DNA of 64,000 nt from Pyrrhosoma nymphula (Eukaryota; Arthropoda; Insecta; Odonata; Coenagrionidae): assembly GCA_963573305.1 (NCBI GenBank), contig OY754336.1, positions 19,008,699-19,072,698 of the forward strand, written 5' to 3'. This document shows positions 61,011 to 64,000 of this stretch, in pieces. The notes below the pieces were generated by a model. The model had not been told where the DNA came from. It saw only the letters and a program-made list of their open reading frames with translations, and did no database searches. Numbering within the stretch: position 1 is the first letter of the stretch; every line of letters begins with the position of its first letter. Both the position numbers and the translations under genes were made by a program.

Positions 61011-61184
61011 TAGGAATGATAAAAAATTATGCGAATTTCACAAAAGTTGGTTTATTCACTACCCGGGTTTCAACACATTATGTCATCTTCAGGTGAAAAT
61101 ACAAAGTTTTAAGTCAATATATATAGAATGAGTGGAGGAGAAAATCAACTTTTGTGAAATTCGCATAATTTTTTATCATTCCTA
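61011..61184. mobile_element. Small fold-back element (174 bp)
   Basis: Two 42-base arms (61011-61052 and 61143-61184) are inverted copies with one mismatch. Between them, on the minus strand, lies CCTGAAGATG...GTTGAAACCCGGG (about 61097-61063). This again shows the CTGANGA...GAAAC spacing typical of hammerhead-like motifs in Penelope-like termini, with a small ACAT/ATGT helix between. No coding sequence. Confidence 0.6.
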
Positions 61185-62574
61185 ACATGGAAAAATTTCA
61201 CATAATTCTCCCTGAAACCGCAAATTTTCTTACTAGTTAATACTAATTTTGAGGATATATCGCGTTTACTAGTTACACTAATATTTTTAACTTAATCGCC
61301 CTAAACTTTTACGAAGTAGCAGAAATTTGGTGTATGATATTATACATACATAATCATTAATCGATAAAAAGCTGTCGTCTTTAGCCAAAGTTGTCCTTCT
61401 AAGTAATTATGGCTCTGGCAACATGACGCGTGGCCGGCAGCATCGACACGTCAAGCAGCGAGACTTCGACTCTTCCTCCGATACACCTCTCTGCCTTGTA
61501 CCTGTGAACTATTGACCCAGTGAACACTATAGGTATATGGTGACCCAGTGAATACTACAGTGAATCCTATTCTGTAATGAACAATTACAGAAGCTAGTTT
61601 TGTTCAGCCCTCAAATGTTTTTGGAATGCTGAATTTTCAAATCTTATGTGATAGTTATTTGTTGATATTTTTATTTAAATTTTTTCTTATTTTATTTTAC
61701 TACCTATTTAGAAAACTCTCTTTTTAAGTTTCATACGTCTAAATTCTATCCTGCATATGCATCTCGTCATTAACACACTAGTTTTTGGCGGCTTTCAAAA
61801 GGTTTTGCACGCATTCCTCGGCGCATGGGGAATTGCCGGGCCACGGCCACTCCCTCCAGCAAAGCCACCATAGTTCTGCCGGGGACAATGCAATGCAGAA
61901 CAATTTTCAAACTCGGGGGAGGCAGAAAGCCTAACAACACTGCACCAAACTTTACCCACGCGGTTCGCCTGCCGAGATAACTTACCACGATCAGTATAAA
62001 TACCAATCGATATCAATTAAACGAATTTATTGAAATACAGAGCATGTGGATTACAATATGAACAAGAAGAAAATTTTACGACAACCCAATTTGGAAATGC
62101 AAGCTTTTAACGAAATTGATGACAAATATTTCTCTGCTAAAGATACAAACCTCTAACTTATAACATGTATTGCAAACATGTTTATCTAACATTTATTGAA
62201 CAATGGTTGTAATAAATCAAAATTGTATTTGAGTTACGAATGATCAAAGTCGGCGCTTTGCTCGTACCACGTTCAAAACCAGTACTTTTTACGTTACACC
62301 CGAAGTAAACAATATTAAAATGCGTTTCTAGAATTTAAACTTACCGTTACATAACTCATAACTAAAAATAAAAAGTATAGTGTGATTAATTTTTCTGTAG
62401 GCCTTTTCGTTATTTTGTTATTTGTACCCAAACTCGAGTGCACATACATTCTGCGCCGACAGTAATGCAGGGCCCATGCTTCTGATGCTCCATAATATTG
62501 AAGCACATTATATTAAGTTCCGAACACGTATGCTATACGAACATTGTAAATAAAAGTTTGAACTGGAACCGATC
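61185..62574. other. Unassigned stretch
   Basis: AT rich. Two overlapping minus-strand frames near 61770-62016 show no domain. Confidence 0.45.
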
Positions 62575-63300
62575 TCAGACTTTTAAATTACGGGCGACTT
62601 CCCCGAATTCGAGCCCGGTATCTTGAGTAAAAAAAGGTTCCACTTTGCTTTGTGAGACAATTATTTCGAGTACACTCGCTCGAGGGCGGATGAACAATAC
62701 GAAAGAACGGGGGAGGAAAGGATAAAACAAGAGCGCGTCCTCCGTCTTCATCGCCATGGGAACAAAGACGGCTCGCCGTTGTCTTCGCCAATGAGGATCA
62801 CGCCTCACTCCGTGCTTCAAGTGTTGGGAGCCTTCAACATTCTCTCCCTCGCGTCCCGCAGACGGAGGATGGCCTCTCGTGACTCGGCGCCGCTTCCGGC
62901 CGGGAGCGTATCCATCGCGGGCGACAGCAGACAATGGTCGGAAGTTCGACCGACCACCTGCGGCGCGCACGTGGTGGGATAAATCCAAAAGGGAAGTCGG
63001 CTGCCCGCCTCCGTCGCGAAGTTGGGAGCCCGCTCGCTTTAAGGAGTGGAGGTGCGTTGGGGGGAAGAATAGGAGACACCTTTCGGGAGTGGGAGGGGAT
63101 GAAGAGGATACGGGATAATTCACCTTCGTGCGCGCCAGCTTGCGTTTCGGAGGAGTGCAGTATGATATAATAGGGTGGGTGGTGTGAGACGCGGCACGCG
63201 CTAGCGGGGTAAGAAGAGGCGGAGCACGGATGTAAGAGAGGCGTGGGTGCAAGGCGACGTTCTCCGGGAGGCGCTCGAGAGCGCCTAGCTCTGGTCAACA
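62575..63300. other. CpG-rich stretch with overlapping frames
   Basis: CpG is much more frequent here than in the flanks (CGGCGCGCACG, CGGCGCCGC). Frames exist on both strands (62575-63252 minus, 62834-63298 minus, 62779-62982 plus) but are Arg/Ser/Pro-rich and unrecognisable. This could be an unmethylated regulatory or promoter region of a neighbouring gene outside the window; the sequence alone does not show a start site. Confidence 0.3.
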
Positions 63301-64000
63301 GAATGACTCATTTCCACAGGTTAAAATTGAATGACGGAATATTTTCAAAAATCTCAAAACGTGACAAACGGAATAATTCATTTCCATCAGTAAAAAAATA
63401 TAATTTAACTAAGATTGGTAACTAATCTCGAAAATCTCCAAACAGTACCTCAGAAATCCACCAAGGCATCGCAATTAACGAAAAGCGATGGACCGAGAGA
63501 AATTTAAAAGGCCTACAACGTAAATGATTAATTAAAACATTGATGACAAAAACAGTATAATGCATGTGTAATCAACGGTTTAGATTAGCATAACTGGGCA
63601 TGGGGCGGACTCCTATTAACACACACGTCCACTGAAACGAATTACTGAATTAAAACGCGACTACAAACGACAACGGATTGAAAAATCGGGAATGAGGATG
63701 CACAGGCATGCTGCCGATGCGGAAGAAAATATTTACTGATATTTTACCAAAAAAATCAATCTGCACTGCATTTTTCAAGGTTCCACGTTCACGAAACTTA
63801 GCTAAGACAAAAGTCATTGGTGGCTCAGTGAGCAGTGAGTTCGGCCCGTCGCTAATCCTTACGGACCAGTTTTCTGAGTTCCAGAACTTCATCTGAAACC
63901 GTGGGTGGCGAGGGAAAAGTGTGTGAATTCACTCTCTCGTAACTTCCTCCCTGCTTCATGGATGGTGTTCTAACACCCCCTGCCGCACACCCATGAGGCG
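63301..64000. other. Unassigned window edge
   Basis: No gene recognised. The last 100 bases (from about 63895) are GC-balanced and could be the start of a repeat that continues beyond the window. Confidence 0.4.

Noticed and set aside
62575..63252. 225-codon minus-strand frame
   Set aside because: Composition is Arg/Ser/Pro with no recognisable domain, and an overlapping 154-codon frame exists on the same strand. I kept it only as a CpG-rich region.
1..64000. CRISPR arrays, bacterial operons, rRNA genes or intact tRNA genes
   Set aside because: I saw no evenly spaced short direct repeats, no dense coding and no complete cloverleaf sequence. The transposons and introns point to an animal genome.

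Overview
The window looks like non-coding DNA from an animal genome, most likely an arthropod and probably an insect. The reasons are eukaryotic transposon families (Transib, piggyBac, Penelope-like, several LINE lineages, tRNA-derived SINE-like pieces), short spliceosomal introns inside a transposase gene, long AT-rich stretches, and no operon-like or densely packed coding sequence. I could not recognise any complete host protein gene. The only possible host coding piece is one exon-like open frame with a membrane segment at 7716-7968 on the minus strand.

Layout. 1-1.3 kb: pyrimidine-rich DNA, a hammerhead-like motif near 613-644 and a SINE-like piece on the minus strand. 2515-7103: a 4.6 kb Transib DNA transposon with about 950-bp inverted repeats, CACAGTG ends, a 5-bp CGACG target duplication and a five-exon transposase. 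The transposase carries one stop and one frameshift, and it ends before the region expected to hold the third catalytic acidic residue. 8.5-10.4 kb: a decayed LINE on the plus strand. 18.9-20.1 kb: a decayed LINE on the minus strand. 21.4-22.5 kb: another LINE remnant on the plus strand. 24.9-25.4 kb: a miniature Penelope-like element with inverted arms. 29.5-30.5 kb: a SINE-like piece and a 571-bp inverted-repeat MITE-like element.

40.4-43.3 kb is a nested insertion. A 3' LINE fragment is flanked by a 17-bp duplication whose right copy was later split by a piggyBac element at its TTAA. 48.1-50.7 kb: a 5'-truncated CR1/L2/Jockey-type LINE on the minus strand with a long intact reverse-transcriptase frame and a (TTCA)n tail. 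52.4-53.1 kb: a second, non-autonomous Transib-type element. 61.0-61.2 kb: a small fold-back element.

Between these lie AT-rich DNA and about a dozen blocks of strongly strand-asymmetric purine- or pyrimidine-rich DNA with G runs. These blocks produce many long but meaningless open frames. The elements do not form a shared pathway; the window is a record of successive insertions. Its most interesting part is the pair of Transib elements, because this family is the relative of RAG1 and its ends resemble V(D)J recombination signals.
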